From positions 248,001 to 312,000 of the forward strand of contig NZ_JAGIXS010000006.1 of NCBI RefSeq assembly GCF_030014915.1: a stretch of 64,000 bases of DNA. Reading direction: 5' to 3'. The stretch comes from Pelomonas sp. V22 (GTDB lineage: Bacteria; Pseudomonadota; Gammaproteobacteria; Burkholderiales; Burkholderiaceae_C). The stretch's first letter is position 1. Each line of letters begins with the position of its first letter. Under the pieces are notes generated by a model that made no database searches, was not told the origin of the DNA, and saw nothing but the letters and a program-made list of their open reading frames with translations. The position numbers and the translations under genes are program-made. Positions 22,835 through 31,826 of the stretch are shown here, piece by piece.

Positions 22835-23479
22835 ATGAGCACGACCCTGCAGATCGCCTACGTCTTCGGCTTCATCGGCGCGGCGCTGATGGTCACCAGC
22901 TACCTGATGAAGAGCATGCTGCCGCTGCGCCTGGTGGCCCTGGTCGCCTGCCTGTGCCTGGTGCTCTACGGGTACCTGAGCGCCGCGATACCGACGCTGA
23001 TCCTCTACGCGGCGCTGATACCGATCAACATCAAGAAAACGCTGCAGATCCAGCGCCTGGTGCGCGCCATCAAGAACGCCAAGGACGACACGCCGGTCTC
23101 CGAATGGCTGCTGCCGCACATGACGCGGCGCACGGCCAAGGCCGGCGCGCTGCTCTGGAGCCAGGGCGATCATGCCGAAGAGATGCTGTACCTGGAGAGC
23201 GGCCGGCTGCGCCTGCTCGAGATCGACGAGCCGCTCGAGCCCGGCGCCCTGGTCGGCGAGATCGGCCTGTTCACCGACGAGCACCAGCGCACGCTGAGCC
23301 TGCGCTGTGAAACCGACTGCGTGCTGTTCAGCCTCTCCAGCGAGGCCATGGCCAAGCTCTACTACCAGAACCCCAAGCTCGGCTTCCATGTGATGCGCCT
23401 CGTGGTGAACCGCTTGATGCGCGACGTGCAGCGCTCGCGCGTGCCGAGCGTGCCCAGCGTGGATACTGCGGGCCCATGA
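22835..23479 (+). CDS. Membrane protein with cyclic-nucleotide-binding domain
   Basis: A 214-residue protein. Residues 5-70 hold two or three membrane segments (IAYVFGFIGAALMVTSYL and following). A basic linker leads to a cNMP-binding domain at about 85-195, where PGALVGEIGLF and QRTLSLRC resemble the phosphate-binding cassette. There is no helix-turn-helix, so it is not a CRP-type regulator. It lies 70 bp after the cyclase gene and overlaps the next gene by 4 bp, which makes it the natural receptor for the cyclase product at the membrane. The signalling output is unknown. Confidence 0.82.
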   Translation: MSTTLQIAYVFGFIGAALMVTSYLMKSMLPLRLVALVACLCLVLYGYLSAAIPTLILYAALIPINIKKTLQIQRLVRAIKNAKDDTPVSEWLLPHMTRRTAKAGALLWSQGDHAEEMLYLESGRLRLLEIDEPLEPGALVGEIGLFTDEHQRTLSLRCETDCVLFSLSSEAMAKLYYQNPKLGFHVMRLVVNRLMRDVQRSRVPSVPSVDTAGP

Positions 23480-24528
23480 AGACCCTCAAGCCTTTGCTTC
23501 TCCTCGCGCTGTGCGGCGCTGCCCTGGCGCAGCCTGCGAACTGGACGCCGCAAGCCAGCGGCGTGGCCGCCCGGCTGCGCGGCATCAGTGCGGCCAGTGC
23601 CCAGGTGGCCTGGGCCAGCGGTGCTGACAACTCGCTGCTTCGCACGGCGGATGGCGGCGCCAGCTGGTTGCGCCTCACGCCGCCGGCGGATGCCGACAAG
23701 CTGGACTTCCGCGACATCGACGCCATCGACGGGCGCACGGCCTACGCGCTCAGCATCGGCCCGGGCACGGCCTCGCGCATCTACAAGACCGTCGACGCTG
23801 GTGCGAGCTGGCTGCTGCAGCACGTCAACCAGGAGCCCAAGGGCTTTCTCGATGCGATGACGTTCTGGGATGCGGACCATGGCCTGGTGGTGGGCGATTC
23901 GGTCGACGGTCGCTTCCAGATCCTGCGCACCGACAACGGCGGCAAGACCTGGGCCGCCGTGCCCGATTCAGCCCTGCCGCCGGCCTTGCCGGGCGAGGGC
24001 GCCTACGCGGCCAGCGGCTCCAATATCGCCGTGGCCGGCCAAGGGCGGGCCTGGATCGCCACCAATGCTGGCAACAAGAGCCGGGTGCTGCACACGGCCG
24101 ATGGGGGCAAGAGCTGGAGCGTGGTTGAGACGCCGCTGGCGGCCGGCCCTTCGGCCGGCATCTTCTCGATCACGTTCCGCGATGCGCTGCATGGCGTGAT
24201 CGTCGGTGGCGACTACAAGCAGGAGCAGGCAGCCGTGGACAACGCCGCCATCACCAGCGATGGTGGCAAGACTTGGACCCTGGTGACGGGCGCCAAGGGT
24301 CTGTCCGGCTTCCGTTCGGTGGTGAAGTACCTGCCGGGCCGCGAGCGCACGCTGATCGCCGTGGGCCCGCAGGGTGCGGACCGCTCGGACGACGATGGCA
24401 AGACCTGGCACCCCGTGCCACTGCCCGCTGGCATGGCGGGCTTTGACACGCTGAGCTTTGCGCCCGGTCAGACTAAGGCCTGGGCCAGCGGCGCGGCCGG
24501 CGCGCTGGCGCGGGTGGAGTTCAAGTAA
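23476..24528 (+). CDS. Secreted Ycf48-like beta-propeller protein
   Basis: A 350-residue protein with a cleavable signal peptide (LLLLALCGAALAQ) followed by repeats with Asp-box motifs of the type TADGGASW, TDNGGKTW, TADGGKSW, TSDGGKTW and DDDGKTW. This is the BNR/Ycf48 propeller pattern. In cyanobacteria Ycf48 helps assemble photosystem II. In other bacteria such proteins are extracytoplasmic with unknown roles; no photosynthesis genes are near. The ATG overlaps the stop of the cNMP-binding gene (ATGA), so it belongs to the signalling operon and may be a periplasmic accessory protein. Confidence 0.8.
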   Translation: MKTLKPLLLLALCGAALAQPANWTPQASGVAARLRGISAASAQVAWASGADNSLLRTADGGASWLRLTPPADADKLDFRDIDAIDGRTAYALSIGPGTASRIYKTVDAGASWLLQHVNQEPKGFLDAMTFWDADHGLVVGDSVDGRFQILRTDNGGKTWAAVPDSALPPALPGEGAYAASGSNIAVAGQGRAWIATNAGNKSRVLHTADGGKSWSVVETPLAAGPSAGIFSITFRDALHGVIVGGDYKQEQAAVDNAAITSDGGKTWTLVTGAKGLSGFRSVVKYLPGRERTLIAVGPQGADRSDDDGKTWHPVPLPAGMAGFDTLSFAPGQTKAWASGAAGALARVEFK

Positions 24529-24531
24529 GCG

Positions 24532-26247
24532 TCAGCGGGCCGCGCGCAGGCCGGCATCCGCCAGCGCCCAGCTCTTCTGCAGCTCGGCCTGCACCGTGTC
24601 CACCGGCTTGCCCTGGGCCTTCAGCGCCTGCATGAGGCCCTGCAGGGCCCAGCCGCTCTTGGGATGCTCCACCAGGTCGGCGCGGAAGCTTTGTTCCGCC
24701 TCGGCATAGCGCTGCAGCTTCAGCTGCATCTGGCCGAGTGACAAACGCGTGCCGGCGGCCAGCATGGGTGGCTCGGTGCCATCGGCGTCGTAGGCGGCCT
24801 TCACGGCTGCGGCCTGGCTGGTCAGCGCCTCATCGGCTTTCTGCCCGGCCAATGCCAGCTCGGCCCGCAGCTGTGCCTTGGCAGTGAGCGCGATGCTGCG
24901 GATCATCTTGGGGATGTAGTCGCTGCCGGTGTGCTTCTTGAGCAGCGCGTCGGCGCTGGTGTCCAAGCGCTGCAGGCGGGCCTCGGCCTGATCGGCCTTG
25001 CCGCTGCGCGCTTCGGCGATGCCTTGGGCCATCTCGCCGAGCACGCTGGCAATCCCGCGCTCGCCCTTGGGCAGGGGCTCCTTCAGCAGCTCGTCCCAGC
25101 GCTGCAGGCGCAGGAGGGTCAGCGAAGGCAGGCTGCGCACGTACTCGCCGTATTCATGGTCGCCGGTGGCCCATTTGGCGGCATTGCGGGCCGTGGCCAG
25201 GGCCAGCTCGCCGCGGCCTTCCATCAGCGCGCCGTACCACTGGAAATGGCCGTTGTGGCCACGCCAGTCCTTGGTGACGCTGAAGTTCTGCGCCTTGAGA
25301 TTGGCCATCATGCTTTCGTCGGCGGCCAGGGCCTGCTGGTTGACGCGCGTGGCGTCGGCATAGCGGCCGATCTGCACATAGGTGTGGGCCGGCATGTGCA
25401 GCAGATGCGGCGACTTGGGCGCGAGCGCACCCAAGCGGTCGGCAGCGGCTTCAGCGCGCGAGGCCACCTGCAGCGCGTCGACCGAATGGATCATGTAGTG
25501 GTTGAGGCCGGTGTGCTGCGGCTGCAGCTTCAGCGCGGCTTCGAGCTTGTCGGCCACCTCGCCCATGCGGCCGCCGGGCTTGCCGGTCTGGCGGTCCCAC
25601 CAGTCGTCGCGGGTGGCGATCATCTCGGCCTCGGCGTAGAAGCTCATCAGGTCGGGATCATTCGGGAAGCGCTCGACCAAGGCGCGCATCCGCTCGGCAT
25701 AGGCCACGTCCAGCGGGTCTGCCTTCTCACCCCCCTTGCTGCCGGTGCCGCAGACATTGGCCTGCAGCGGCGCTATGTTGCGGGCTTCGCTGCCATGGGC
25801 ATAGCGCAGGGCCAGCGATTCGATCAGCGCGCGGTCGCGCAGTGTGGATTGGCTGCTGTGCTTGAGCGCGTAGTCCACGTAGCGCAGCGCCTCGGAGAGA
25901 TCGCCGCGCTGGCTGTTGTTGATGTTGGGGCCCAGCTGCCAGGCCACGCCCCAGGCGCACAGCGCGCAATCGGCATCCTGGGCCAGCGCGGCCTTGAAGG
26001 CGCGTACCGCTTCCACCTCGTTGAAGCCATAGGCCTGGGCCATGCCCTGCTCGAACAGCGCCTGGGCTGCTGGCACCTGGCTGCCCGAGGCCATGCCCAC
26101 ATGGCCAAAGCCGTCGAGCTGCGGCGCCCGGGCATTGCGGTCAGGCATGAAGGGCAGGGCGGCACAAGCGCCGAGCACGGCGACGGCCGTGGCCAGCAGC
26201 GAGAGGCGCAGGGCGCGGCGGGGGAGGTGGGAGGACGGCAGGCGCAC
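24532..26247 (-). CDS. TPR-repeat lipoprotein
   Basis: A 571-residue protein starting at a GTG (26247) with AGGAG five bases upstream. The N-terminus has basic residues, a hydrophobic stretch and a lipobox-like VLGAC, so it is probably a lipoprotein. The rest is helical with TPR-like units (ALFEQGMAQAYGFNEVEAVRAFKAAL, then HMPAHTYVQIGRYADATRVN). Proteins of this pattern are common in proteobacteria without known function. It is convergent with the Ycf48-like gene, with three bases between the stops, and divergent from an MFS transporter gene. Confidence 0.78.
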   Translation of the reverse strand: MRLPSSHLPRRALRLSLLATAVAVLGACAALPFMPDRNARAPQLDGFGHVGMASGSQVPAAQALFEQGMAQAYGFNEVEAVRAFKAALAQDADCALCAWGVAWQLGPNINNSQRGDLSEALRYVDYALKHSSQSTLRDRALIESLALRYAHGSEARNIAPLQANVCGTGSKGGEKADPLDVAYAERMRALVERFPNDPDLMSFYAEAEMIATRDDWWDRQTGKPGGRMGEVADKLEAALKLQPQHTGLNHYMIHSVDALQVASRAEAAADRLGALAPKSPHLLHMPAHTYVQIGRYADATRVNQQALAADESMMANLKAQNFSVTKDWRGHNGHFQWYGALMEGRGELALATARNAAKWATGDHEYGEYVRSLPSLTLLRLQRWDELLKEPLPKGERGIASVLGEMAQGIAEARSGKADQAEARLQRLDTSADALLKKHTGSDYIPKMIRSIALTAKAQLRAELALAGQKADEALTSQAAAVKAAYDADGTEPPMLAAGTRLSLGQMQLKLQRYAEAEQSFRADLVEHPKSGWALQGLMQALKAQGKPVDTVQAELQKSWALADAGLRAAR

Positions 26248-26343
26248 GGGGTCTCCTGGATCTTGTTGCTTTCGTGCCGGGCATTTTGCTTGATGCCGAT
26301 GCTGCCGCCGCACAATGCGCGCAGTTTCTAGAAGGATCTTTCC

Positions 26344-27615
26344 ATGACAGCCAAGACTCCCAGCCGCGCCCTTGCCTGGCTGGTTTGCCTGCTGGTGGCG
26401 GCCGCGCTCTACGGCAACTACTACGTCTACGACTCGGTTGGCCCGGTGGCCGATCTCTTGCAGCAGCAGCGCGGTTTCAGCGACACCCAGGTCGGCCTGC
26501 TGAACGCGATCTACAACCTGCCGAACATCGTGCTGATCCTGGTCGGCGGTGTGCTGGTGGACCGCTTTGGCGCCGCGCGCATGACGCTCTGGACCGGCGC
26601 CATCTGCCTGGCCGGCGCGGCGTTGACGGCGCTGAGCCCAAGCTTCACCGGCATGGCGGCCGGCCGCTTGCTGTTCGGCATTGGCGCCGAGACCTTCAGC
26701 ATCGCCACCCTGGTGGCGGTGGCCGACTATCTGTCGGGCCGCCACCTGGCCTTTGCCATCGGGCTCACGCTGTCGGTCGGGCGCCTCGGTTCCTACTCGG
26801 CCGACATGTCGCCGACCTGGTTCGCCAGCTCCTATGCGGAGGGCTGGCAGCCGCCGCTGCTGATCGCCACGGTCTTCGCCGCGTCGTCCTTCCTCGCGGC
26901 CCTGGTCTATTGGTGGATAGACCGGGCACCGGCGCGCGAGCGCGCGGCCCAGGGCATTGCGTCCAGCAAGGCTGACGAGGGCTTTGCCTGGCGCGACCTG
27001 CTGCATTTCGGCAAGGCCTACTGGTATTTGCTGCTGCTGTGCGTGCTCTGGTACTCGGTGATCATGGCCTTCCGCAGCACCTTCTCGATCAAGTACTTCC
27101 AGCATGTGCATGGCCTGGACCTGGCCACGGCCGGCGAGATGAACAGCTATGTCTTCCTCGCTGCCGTGTTCGCCACGCCGGCCTTTGGCTGGCTGTGCGG
27201 CCGTGTGGGGCGCTATGCACCGTTCCTGGCCTTTGGTGCGCTGCTGCTGCCGATTGCCATGGCGGTGATGGCGCTGACGCACTGGAGCCTGTGGTGGTCC
27301 ACCGTGCTGATCGGCGTCAGCTTCTCGCTGGTGCCGGCCGTGATGTGGCCGCTGACCAGCAAGCTGGTCAAGCCCAACCGCTTCGGCACGGCCATCGGCC
27401 TGATGTGGGTGGCGCAGAACGCCGGCATAGGCGGCGCCAACTTCCTCGCTGGCTGGTTGAACGACCGGGCCGGCGCCAGCGCGCAGAACCCGGCCGGCTA
27501 CGAGGCCATGATGGCGTTCTTCGGCCTGTGCAGCCTCGCTGGCCTCGCTTGCGCGCTGCTGCTGTGGTGGACCGCCGGCCGCCGTGAGCAGGAGGCGGCG
27601 ACACACCAGGGCTGA
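26344..27615 (+). CDS. Major facilitator superfamily transporter
   Basis: A 423-residue protein with about twelve hydrophobic segments in the MFS arrangement. The loop between the second and third segments holds GGVLVDRFGAARM, the MFS motif A region. The overall pattern resembles MFSD1-like or nitrate/hexuronate-type carriers, but no substrate can be assigned. AAGGATC precedes the ATG by a few bases. It is divergent from the TPR lipoprotein gene and followed after 59 bp by an ABC exporter pair. Confidence 0.85.
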   Translation: MTAKTPSRALAWLVCLLVAAALYGNYYVYDSVGPVADLLQQQRGFSDTQVGLLNAIYNLPNIVLILVGGVLVDRFGAARMTLWTGAICLAGAALTALSPSFTGMAAGRLLFGIGAETFSIATLVAVADYLSGRHLAFAIGLTLSVGRLGSYSADMSPTWFASSYAEGWQPPLLIATVFAASSFLAALVYWWIDRAPARERAAQGIASSKADEGFAWRDLLHFGKAYWYLLLLCVLWYSVIMAFRSTFSIKYFQHVHGLDLATAGEMNSYVFLAAVFATPAFGWLCGRVGRYAPFLAFGALLLPIAMAVMALTHWSLWWSTVLIGVSFSLVPAVMWPLTSKLVKPNRFGTAIGLMWVAQNAGIGGANFLAGWLNDRAGASAQNPAGYEAMMAFFGLCSLAGLACALLLWWTAGRREQEAATHQG

Positions 27616-27674
27616 GGCCGCGGTGGTCTCGATATAGTGCCGCGCAACTTGATCACCATTCGGATCTCTCCAAG

Positions 27675-28433
27675 ATGAACACAAACGCCACCGCCGCGCT
27701 GGAAATCGCTGGTCTGGTCAAACAGTTCGGCGGCAAGCCGGCCGTTGACGGGCTGAACCTCAGCATCCCGCGGGGCGAGTTCCATGCGCTGCTGGGGCCC
27801 AACGGTGCGGGCAAGACCACCACGCTGCGCATGGTGGCCGGCCTCTTGAAGCCCGATGCCGGCACGGCCCGCATCCTTGGCCACGACATCACGGCGGACC
27901 CGGTGGCGGCCAAGCGGGTGCTGGCCTTTCTGCCGGACGATCCGCTGCTCTACGGCAAGCTGCGTCCGCTGGAATACCTGGAGTTTGTGGCCGGCTTGTG
28001 GGGCATTGATCCCGGCGTGGCCGCACCGCGTGCCGAGGAGCTGCTGCGCTGGCTGGACCTGTGGAAGCACACGGGCGAGCTGGTCGAGGGCTTCTCGCGC
28101 GGCATGCGCCAGAAGCTGGCCCTCGCGGGCGCGCTGATCCACGATCCGCAGCTGCTGATCCTCGACGAACCACTGACCGGCCTCGACGCTGCCGCCGCCC
28201 GCCAGGTCAAGGACCTGCTGCTGGAGCGCGTGGCGCAAGGCAAGTCGGTGGTGTTGACCACCCACATCCTGGAAGTGGCCGAGCGGCTGGCCCAGCGCAT
28301 CAGCATCATCCAGCGCGGCCGCATCATTGCCGAGGGCACGCTGGACGAGTTGCGCGGCCATGCCGCCGCAGCGGGTGGTCCCGGCGCGACGTTGGAGGAA
28401 GTGTTCCTGCAGCTGACGGCGAGCGCCGCATGA
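27675..28433 (+). CDS. ABC transporter ATP-binding protein (CcmA/drug-exporter type)
   Basis: A 252-residue ATPase with Walker A GPNGAGKTT, signature region FSRGMRQKLAL, Walker B LLILDEPLTGLD and H-loop TTHIL. The signature is SRGM rather than SGG, which is common in this exporter subfamily. It overlaps the permease gene by 4 bp (ATGA), so the two form one ABC-2 exporter. The substrate is unknown. TATAGT at 27633-27638 is a possible -10 element. Confidence 0.9.
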   Translation: MNTNATAALEIAGLVKQFGGKPAVDGLNLSIPRGEFHALLGPNGAGKTTTLRMVAGLLKPDAGTARILGHDITADPVAAKRVLAFLPDDPLLYGKLRPLEYLEFVAGLWGIDPGVAAPRAEELLRWLDLWKHTGELVEGFSRGMRQKLALAGALIHDPQLLILDEPLTGLDAAAARQVKDLLLERVAQGKSVVLTTHILEVAERLAQRISIIQRGRIIAEGTLDELRGHAAAAGGPGATLEEVFLQLTASAA

Positions 28434-29962
28434 GCGGGTTCCTCAAAGGGCACCCCGGCTCGGCGCTGTGGTTGATCCATCATGAGCTGCGCCTCGCCTG
28501 GCGCGGCGTGGGGGGCAAGGGCATCCGCCTGCTGCTCTTGCTGCTCTTGCTGCTGGGTCTTGCCGTGCACATGGGCGCCTATGGCCTGCTCTCGAAATGG
28601 CCGCAGGGCGAGGCACCGGCCTGGGTGCTGTTCGCGCTGGGCGGCGCGGCCTGGGTGGTCATCAGCCTGATGCTGTCCCAGGCCATCCTGCAGTCGGTGA
28701 CGGCCTTGTTCGACCGCGGCGACCTGGACCTGCTGCTGGCCTCGCCGCTGCCCACGCGCAGCGTCTTCATCGCCCGCGGCCTGGGCATCGCGATCAGCGC
28801 GGTCGGCCTGTACCTGTTCCTGCTCGCGCCGCTGGCCCATGTCGGCCTGTTCACTGGCCACGCCCATCTGCTGGCCATCTACCCGACCCTGCTGTCGCTG
28901 GCGCTCGGCGTCACGGCGCTCGGCATCTGGCTGACGCTGCTGCTGGTGCGCTGGCTCGGAGCGCGCCGCGCCCGGACGGTGGCCCAGGTGATGGGCAGCC
29001 TGGTGGGCGCCGCCATGTTCCTGGCTTCGCAGGCGCACAACCTGCTGGGTGACGCACAGCGCAAGCACTGGAACGCGGTGCTGATGGGCTGGCTGGCGCC
29101 GGGCGGGCCGCTGTCGGAAGACAGCCTGATCTGGCTGCCGGCCCGCGCCTTGCGCGGCGAGCCGCTGCCTTTGCTGGCAGTGGTGCTGGTGGGTGTGGGC
29201 GCCTTCTGGGCGGTGGTGAACCTCGCGCATCAGCGCTTCCTGGCCGGTACGCAGGAGTCGGTCAGCGGCAGCGCGCAGCGCGGCGCCGCCGCACCGCGCG
29301 CCGGCAGCACGCGCTTCAAGGGCGGCCTGTTCCGCACGGTGCTGAGCAAGGAATGGCGCCTGATCCTGCGCGACCCGCAGCTGATCACGCAGACGCTCTT
29401 GCAGGTGCTCTACCTGATCCCAGCGCTGGCCTTGGCCCTTCGCGGCGACGGCCGCATGGCCTTCATGCTGGTACCGGCCGTGGTCTGGCTGGCCGCCTCG
29501 CTGGCCGGCGGCATGGTCTGGATCACCGTGGCGGCCGAGGAGGCGCCCGAACTGCTGGGTACCGCCCCGGCCTCGCTGACGCGGCTGCGCTGGTACAAGC
29601 TGCTGGCGGCCCTGATTCCCGTCTGGCTGCTGGTGTCGCCGATGCTGTTCTATGTGGCGAATCAGGGCCTGCTGATCAGCCTGATCTTTGTGTGCTGCCT
29701 GGCCGGCAGCACGCTCTCCGTGGGCATGGGCCAGATCTGGTACCCGCGCCAGGGCAAGCGCGCCGACATGAAGACGCGCATGAAGGGCCACGGCGCCGTC
29801 GGCATGCTGGAGGCGCTTAGTACCTTCAGCTGGGCTGGCCTGGCCTACTGCCTGCAATCCAAGCTCGGCTTCGCGCCGCTGGCCTTGCTCGGCATCGCGC
29901 TCGGCACCGGCGTGACCTGGTACCTCGGCCGTTCGCGGCGCGAGGACGGGGCCCTGGTCTGA
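28430..29962 (+). CDS. ABC-2 type transporter permease
   Basis: A 510-residue integral membrane protein with hydrophobic segments at the N-terminus (IRLLLLLLLLLGLAVHMG), a middle group and a C-terminal group, consistent with an ABC exporter permease of twelve or so spans. It begins at the ATG overlapping the ATPase stop. A soluble stretch near the middle (VSGSAQRGAAAPRAGSTRFK) separates the two halves. It is the partner of the preceding ATPase. Confidence 0.85.
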   Translation: MSGFLKGHPGSALWLIHHELRLAWRGVGGKGIRLLLLLLLLLGLAVHMGAYGLLSKWPQGEAPAWVLFALGGAAWVVISLMLSQAILQSVTALFDRGDLDLLLASPLPTRSVFIARGLGIAISAVGLYLFLLAPLAHVGLFTGHAHLLAIYPTLLSLALGVTALGIWLTLLLVRWLGARRARTVAQVMGSLVGAAMFLASQAHNLLGDAQRKHWNAVLMGWLAPGGPLSEDSLIWLPARALRGEPLPLLAVVLVGVGAFWAVVNLAHQRFLAGTQESVSGSAQRGAAAPRAGSTRFKGGLFRTVLSKEWRLILRDPQLITQTLLQVLYLIPALALALRGDGRMAFMLVPAVVWLAASLAGGMVWITVAAEEAPELLGTAPASLTRLRWYKLLAALIPVWLLVSPMLFYVANQGLLISLIFVCCLAGSTLSVGMGQIWYPRQGKRADMKTRMKGHGAVGMLEALSTFSWAGLAYCLQSKLGFAPLALLGIALGTGVTWYLGRSRREDGALV

Positions 29963-29973
29963 CGCATCGCGCC

Positions 29974-30273
29974 ATGCAGTACCTGCACTTCGAACTCAGC
30001 GAGGGCGACGACGGCGTGCTGACGCTGGACGCGATGGCCTCCACGCGCGCCGACAGCCATGCCGCCGTGATGGCCGAGGCGCAGCAGGTGCTGGACTGGG
30101 CCTGGCGGGAGTTCCCTGGCCAGCATGGCCCCGTCGAAGAGGGCATGGCTTGGGACCATGAGCTGCTGGTGCAGGAAGAGGCTGGGGGCTGGCGTACGGT
30201 CACGCTGACGTTGAGCGCTGCCGCCCATTTCGTCGAGGCCTTCGTCAGGAAATTCGGCGAAGACCCGGGCTGA
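29974..30273 (+). CDS. Small conserved-looking protein of unknown function
   Basis: A 99-residue acidic protein rich in Asp, Glu and Trp (VLDWAWREFPGQHGPVEEG, ELLVQEEAGGW), with no signal peptide or membrane segment. I do not recognise the family. It begins 11 bp after the ABC permease stop, so it may be co-transcribed. Coding-type third-position GC supports it as a real gene. There is no clear ribosome binding site. Confidence 0.55.
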   Translation: MQYLHFELSEGDDGVLTLDAMASTRADSHAAVMAEAQQVLDWAWREFPGQHGPVEEGMAWDHELLVQEEAGGWRTVTLTLSAAAHFVEAFVRKFGEDPG

Positions 30274-30374
30274 GGCCGGGAAAGTCACGGCCGTAGTCGG
30301 GGTCAACCGCGTGGCCAGCAGGCGCTGGCTGCTCCTATGATCGCCTGCAATCAAACGGCGTCCTGGGAGGGATG

Positions 30375-31130
30375 ATGGTGAAGCTGTCGCTCAAGCAAGG
30401 GCTGGCAATTGCCGGCCTGCTGGAAGTGGTCTTGCTGATCGTCGCGGCAGGCGGTTTGGTGGCCGACGCCGAGGTCGCGGAGCGAAGGCTGGACCGAACC
30501 GCCCAAGTGCAGGCGCGATTGCTGCGGGAGCAGGCGGAAGCAATCAACGAGCTGATCTTGCTCCGTCCGGTGACTGAGCCTGGAGCCGCGCAATCGCGTC
30601 GGGAGAAGGTTCAAAGGCGGCTGAACCAGCTTCAGTCCCAGGCGCGGACCCTGGGCATCGACGCAACGATCGAGGTCCGGCTTGAGGGCGAGGCGGGACT
30701 TGCGGTGCCACCACCCCGGACGGCGAGGCTGGGGTTCTCCGTCTACCAGACTGGCATGGTTGGCGTCGTGGATGTCAGGCCTGCCGAGGTGCCTGGCTTG
30801 CTCGCGATGATGGGCGAGAGTGAGACCGCGAAGCGGCTCCTGTGGGTGAGTCTGCTCATCCCGCTGACCTTCGCGGCTCTGGTGGCCCACCAGCATCTGG
30901 GGAATCGACGCACGGACAAACGGGTGCCGGCAGGGCTCAACGAACTGGTGCAAGGGCTGATCGATGCCAGCCGGGCAAGCGATGAGGCCAGGCTGTGCAA
31001 GCTGCTGGAAGAAAACGCAGCGCTCATCAGCGAAATCAACCAGTCCGCTGTGGGCCTGGAGTCCAACACCAAGCATCTCCGCGAGACCCGCCTGGGCCTG
31101 ACCCGGACGCCGGGCGACGCCAGGGCCTAG
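30375..31130 (+). CDS. Small membrane protein with sensor-like topology, no output domain
   Basis: About 251 residues. One membrane segment (LAIAGLLEVVLLIVAAGGLVA) is followed by a helical extracytoplasmic region of about 110 residues, a second membrane segment (LLWVSLLIPLTFAALVA) and a cytoplasmic helical tail. This resembles the front end of a chemoreceptor or kinase, but no HAMP, methyl-accepting, kinase or GGDEF domain follows. GGAGG lies four bases before the ATG at 30375. An ATG at 30372 is too close, and a GTG at 30378 has better spacing. It is convergent with the DUF1415 gene. Function unknown. Confidence 0.6.
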   Translation: MVKLSLKQGLAIAGLLEVVLLIVAAGGLVADAEVAERRLDRTAQVQARLLREQAEAINELILLRPVTEPGAAQSRREKVQRRLNQLQSQARTLGIDATIEVRLEGEAGLAVPPPRTARLGFSVYQTGMVGVVDVRPAEVPGLLAMMGESETAKRLLWVSLLIPLTFAALVAHQHLGNRRTDKRVPAGLNELVQGLIDASRASDEARLCKLLEENAALISEINQSAVGLESNTKHLRETRLGLTRTPGDARA

Positions 31131-31135
31131 CGACC

Positions 31136-31684
31136 TCAGGCCCGCAGCCCCAGCGCCAGCCAGCCGGCCAGCCCCAGTTTCTCCAGCGTCGCGATATTGG
31201 CCTCGAAGATGGCGTCGGTGTCGGCCATGGTCTCGGTCGCCCGCTCGATGCTGCTCTCGCGCAGCAGGTGCAGCGTGGGATAGGGCGAGCGGTTCGTGTA
31301 GTTGGTGATGTCGTCCAGCTCGGTGCCGTCGAATTGGAACTGCGGATGGAAACTCGCGATCTGCAACTGGCCGTCGAGCTCCAGGTCTTCGACCAGCGCA
31401 TCGGCTGCGCCTATGAAGTCGTTGAAATCGAGGAAGTCCTGCAGCACGCCAGGATGGATCACGAGCGTGGTCTCGATCTCCTCCGGGTCGGCGCGGTTCA
31501 GCGCCAGCAGCTCGTGGGCCAGCTCCTTCAGCAGGGCCTCGGGCTCGCTGGCTTCGCTGACCACGTAGCGGATCCGCTGGTTCACATGCACGCTCTTTGC
31601 GAACGGGCAGAGGTTGAGGCCGATCACGGCCTTCTCGAGCCAGGCGATGATGTCGGCCTGGACTTGGGTTTTGTCGATGGTCAT
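31136..31684 (-). CDS. DUF1415-family protein
   Basis: A 182-residue soluble protein matching DUF1415 (PF07209): VIGLNLCPFAK near the start, then ETTLVIHP, FHPQFQF and NRSPYPTLHLLRE. The family is widespread in proteobacteria and has no established function. The ATG at 31684 opens on MTIDKTQ; an upstream ATG at 31729 would extend into repeat copy B and is unlikely. It follows the M20 amidohydrolase gene on the same strand, separated only by that repeat. Confidence 0.85.
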   Translation of the reverse strand: MTIDKTQVQADIIAWLEKAVIGLNLCPFAKSVHVNQRIRYVVSEASEPEALLKELAHELLALNRADPEEIETTLVIHPGVLQDFLDFNDFIGAADALVEDLELDGQLQIASFHPQFQFDGTELDDITNYTNRSPYPTLHLLRESSIERATETMADTDAIFEANIATLEKLGLAGWLALGLRA

Positions 31685-31704
31685 AGCGTTCGCATGTGTT
31701 TTTC

Positions 31705-31825
31705 GGGCCGAGCGCAGGGCCGCTCCCAAGCCGGCCCGGTATGGCGATGTGCTTGGCAGTCAATCCGGCAAGCATCGCCGTCCCCTCGGGGGACCGGCCA
31801 AGGTACGCCTTGGACGAGGGGCTCC
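31705..31825. repeat. Dispersed intergenic hairpin repeat, copy B
   Basis: About 121 bp matching copy A at 4541-4657 in the same orientation. The hairpin GTCCCC-TCG-GGGGAC is at 31780-31794. The second stem differs in sequence from copy A but can still pair (GCTTG with CAAGC). As in copy A, the element ends 2-3 bases from the stop codon of the minus-strand gene on its right. Confidence 0.75.
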
Positions 31826-31826
31826 A

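Noticed and set aside
22835-23479. CRP/FNR-type transcription factor
   Set aside because: There is a cNMP-binding domain but no helix-turn-helix, and the N-terminus is membrane-spanning.
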